Shown here in pieces: positions 60,557 through 64,000 of a DNA stretch of 64,000 nt (positions within the stretch are counted from its first letter, which is position 1; each line of letters opens with the position of its first letter). Where the stretch lies: assembly GCA_949318235.1 (NCBI GenBank), contig OX439131.1:11180231-11244230 (forward strand), given 5' to 3'. This stretch comes from Ecdyonurus torrentis (Eukaryota; Arthropoda; Insecta; Ephemeroptera; Heptageniidae). The translations under genes and the position numbers were made by a program. The notes under the pieces were generated by a model that saw only the letters and a list, made by a program, of their open reading frames with translations, was not told the DNA's origin and made no database searches.

Positions 60557-61764
60557 AGTTTTATGACAAAAGATGAATTAATATTATACTTCCACTGCAC
60601 CTTGTTAGATAATTGAAAAATAAAATAATTATTGTTACAACACAAAGAAAAACTAAATTTTCAATTCAATGCAAAGAAGTAATTGTAATGATATTTTTTC
60701 TCATAATCTTATATGGTCAAAAATAGGTAATAATAATTGTGCAAGTACATAAGCGTTACATTTTAAGTACACCATAACTTATCCAAAAAATTAGATACAG
60801 TATTATATAATATATAGGTAGCAAGTATATATAAAAACAATAATAATAATAAAATATTTATTCAACTATAAAACATATATCTTTTTTTTATATAAATTAT
60901 ATGAATATTATTTAAATTATAAAGTATAATATAACATATACTAACTATATGTTGTCTATTGTTTTAAAATTTTACATTAAAAAATTTATATATTTATATA
61001 TATATAAAAGTGAGGGAGTAACCAATTTTTTTCTATATGCTTCTTTTCTTCTTCTTCTTCTTCTTATATACAAGTCGCACCCTAAAATGCCTAAAGGTGT
61101 ACAGACAGAAGCGTCTTCTATGTTATTAACGTTCATATTTATATTAAAATTAAATATTAAATTGAACTTTATGTATTTAAGTCTGGTGTCGATACATCAT
61201 TGGGTGCTACTCGTACACGGAATAATTACAAGTCTTGAATAAAAAAAAAAAAAAAGAAAAAAAAAAAGAAGCCACCGGCTAACTTTATATAACACTTCCA
61301 TAGTAAATCATTAAGTAACTTTATAATCATCGAATTAAACGTAATCTAATACTTTATATAATACTAGTATTACTCTCTTATATATATATATATATATTGT
61401 AATATATATATTGAATTAAAAAAAAATTAAATAATACTAATAATTAGTGTATGATCTTATATGTATGTGAATTAATGTTCATGTTCTATAAAAGGATAAT
61501 ATATATTTTTGCACAGTAATATAAGAAGAATGGGAAGAGTTATCATATATGTATAATGAATTGGATTGTTATATTCAATATATTTTATATATTTTAATTA
61601 CATGTTTTAATTATTTATTTTATGTAAATAGATATAATACTATGACTTTTATGAATGTAATTTCAATTATACCTTGATTGGATAATTGTAGTAATTTTTT
61701 AACTTACGTAAATTATAAGATTAAAAAAAATGATATATATATTTTTTATTTCAAAATTTTTGTT

Positions 61765-61766
<2 letters not shown>
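60557..61766. other. AT-rich non-coding DNA
   Basis: A plus frame at 60949-61242 has a mixed-composition part (about 61068-61242). It ends in TGAATAAA followed at once by an A-rich tract (to about 61270), so it may be the 3' end of a retroposed copy. The frame itself is not recognised. (TTC)n at about 61044-61065. Confidence 0.45.

Positions 61767-61802
<36 letters not shown>
61767..61802. repeat. Poly(A) run, 36 bases
   Basis: Pure A36. Confidence 0.95.
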
Positions 61803-61806
<4 letters not shown>

Positions 61807-64000
61807 TTCTATGTGCAATGTTAAATAATATATAGTTTATTAAACAACTAATTCTTTCAAAACTATTATATATAGCAACGTTGTAGAGGCTTTGAAAAAC
61901 TTACTGTACAAAACCTTAGCAAGAAATTTATTTAATAATTTACATTAGAAAAAGAAACATAAAATTGCAAATTCATAAATTTACAATGCATGTTCAAGAT
62001 TTTACCATCAAATATAAAATATATAGCAGCAAATAAATATTAAAAAACACGTTTGGAAGCTTCAAAACAATTAAAAATTGACGTAGGATAATACAAAAAA
62101 AAAATGAAAATATTGAAATGAAATTGATATGAATTAAAACATAATGAAAAAACAAACAAACAAACTACGTTTTGATTTCAGATGCATTTACTAAAAATCG
62201 TAAAAGAAATTATCGTTGGTAAATAGTCTTGAGTATATCGACATGATCTGATAATGAAATATGTAATATTACCATTTAAATGTCCCTGTAACTAAATTTC
62301 TTCATAAATTCCTCATACATAATGAACTAACGAGATTTTTTTTTTTTTTTTTTTACATACTGTATATTATATACCTCTCTTTACAATAACACAATCAAAA
62401 AAAAATTACGTACAAATACTTCTCTTTAAGATTGAAGTTAGAGTGTGTAAAAATGTATTCATGTAAATTTATATATATAATCTAATTTCACAATGAATAA
62501 TTTTTGCATGGCATTCAAATTTGCAATTAAATTCTTTAACTGCCTCAAGTTATATTGTTAAAATTGTATATAAGAATTGATTGGCATTTTTTTTCTTCTT
62601 TTACTTGTATCTATCTTTCTTTCGGCATGTCTCTCTCTCTCTCTCTCTCTCCTACTTTTTTAATCGTACATTGCTCTAATAGTTAAAAAAATATTTATGA
62701 CAATAAAAAAAGAGTGAACAACTTTACATATAACGCCTGTCTTGTAATTTAACATAAAGGTTAATTAACTGACTTTTAACCATTTTTTTTTTCAAACAAG
62801 AATTTTAAAACATTTTATAATAATATTGATTATTTTTATGATGTTTCAAAATAAATTTTTATTTTCTGATTAATTTAAAATCATTTGCATAAACCATTAA
62901 CTTTTTTTTATCCCTCTCTTTTCTCTTTAAAGATGCATGATTATATATATTTTTTTTTCATAAATAATAAATTAAATTTAAGAGAGAGAAGAAAAGTTGG
63001 TAGCTTGTTTAAAAGTAATTAATTGTTTTTTTACTTCTGTTAGAGAAATTTAAAGTAGTTTTGGGCGGTTTTAACAAACGAGAAGGGGACAAATAATCAG
63101 GATAACAAAAAAACTTACAAGTGCTAAAGCAATAAGTAGCCTCTCAGAATATTATGACTATTATTAATTTTATAAATTAACAGAAGCCACTAACAGACGT
63201 CTTTGTGTTATAGTAAAATTTTTTGTTACCAAAATATTACCATTTTGATGAGTTTAAATAATGTTGCTTTTTATTTACTAAAACTTTTGGTATTTCGCAT
63301 TAATTTTATATATATAATTTAAATTTGTTAATTTAGTTTCAACAGTTGAAATTGTATTTTTTTTTTTATAATATATACTTAAATCTTTTTACCAACTTGC
63401 TTAGAGATTTTTTGTGCAATTGAGGGAGTCTTTAAAATACTGTATATTAAAGTTATATTATATTACAGTATGATTCCTCATTTTAAAAATTTTTTTTGTA
63501 GGGAATCGTTTTGTGCAGATAATAATAAACTTCCCCTGATTCTGCTTATTGGTTGATGATAAATGATTCATGCAAATTTTAATGGTTTCATAATGTAAAG
63601 CAGACCAAAAATTACTTTTAAAAAATTACATTTTCTTTCATACAATATTTATTTGTATTTTTATTTTTCTATATAGTTATTTGTAATACTTATATATAAA
63701 AAAGACAAGAGTTAAAAATTATTATAAAACAGTAGCATTATAATAACTTTTACTTATCTGACTGTATTTAAAAAAAATAAATTATTATAAAATTACTTGA
63801 AAATTATATCAATAATATAATATTTATAATATAAATATTATATAAGATTAAAATCTTTACTGTTATTATTAGTAAAAGTAAAGTGTAAATGAGAATAAAA
63901 ATAAAATAAATTGCAGTAATAAAATGTATTAAGAAAACTTATTTAATATCATTACGAGGATATTACGACTGACACTAATGGTAAAAACAACACTTTTAAC
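61803..64000. other. AT-rich non-coding DNA
   Basis: T17-class run at 62337-62354 and a short (CT)n at 62630-62651. No gene or repeat family recognised up to the window end. Confidence 0.6.

Noticed and set aside
61068..61270. Processed pseudogene with poly(A) tail
   Set aside because: AATAAA is followed at once by an A-rich tract, but the upstream frame matches no family I recognise and the A tract is interrupted, so it is only mentioned in the regional note.

Overview
This window looks like nuclear DNA from an invertebrate animal, and most of it appears to be intergenic or intronic. It is extremely A+T-rich, roughly four fifths by eye. It is crowded with very long dinucleotide arrays ((GA/CT)n, (TA)n) and with homopolymer A or T runs of up to 63 bases. 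It shows no bacterial gene packing, operons or ribosome-binding sites. The abundance of pure (GA)n and (TA)n arrays and of small non-autonomous DNA transposons would suit an arthropod such as a parasitoid wasp or another AT-rich insect. No recognisable conserved protein supports any taxon, so this placement is an inference.

I found no protein-coding gene that I can identify. Nearly all longer open frames either run through (CT)n, (GA)n or (TA)n arrays (poly-LS, poly-RE, poly-YI peptides) or are A/T-rich frames of the length expected by chance. A few short, less AT-biased frames or splice-site-bounded segments are listed at low confidence: 107-262 minus, 884-923 plus, 11301-11595 plus, 14860-15024 minus, 26002-26142 plus, 31690-31793 minus, 43244-43420 plus, 43821-43961 minus and 55857-56042 minus.

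The best-supported feature is a 1.76-kb element at 17589-19348 inserted in a TA-rich site. It has an 11-bp perfect terminal inverted repeat (CCCAGACAGCA) and no transposase. Inside are two different tandem arrays, one of about 111 bp and one of 24 bp, both built around the self-complementary core ACGT (ACGTGTAATA-type words, about 50 ACGT in the element). Several smaller fold-back or MITE-like elements are present: 3108-3318, 23425-23703 with its relative 36433-36715, 24104-24283, 32385-32567, 53839-53946 and 60301-60556. A dispersed repeat pair also occurs at 9659-9788 and 36163-36290.

Against the AT-rich background stand islands of higher GC that look like promoters or enhancers. 13181-13240 carries four E-boxes and three nuclear-receptor half-sites. 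33765-33834 has an E2F-type site and two CCAAT boxes 31 bp apart. 31684-31887 has a TATA box, a full CRE and a splice-bounded GC-rich segment. 38180-38330, 43170-43200 and 43830-44004 are further islands. Five full cAMP-response palindromes TGACGTCA are spread over the window, many more than base composition predicts. Any genes served by these sites are not identifiable here.
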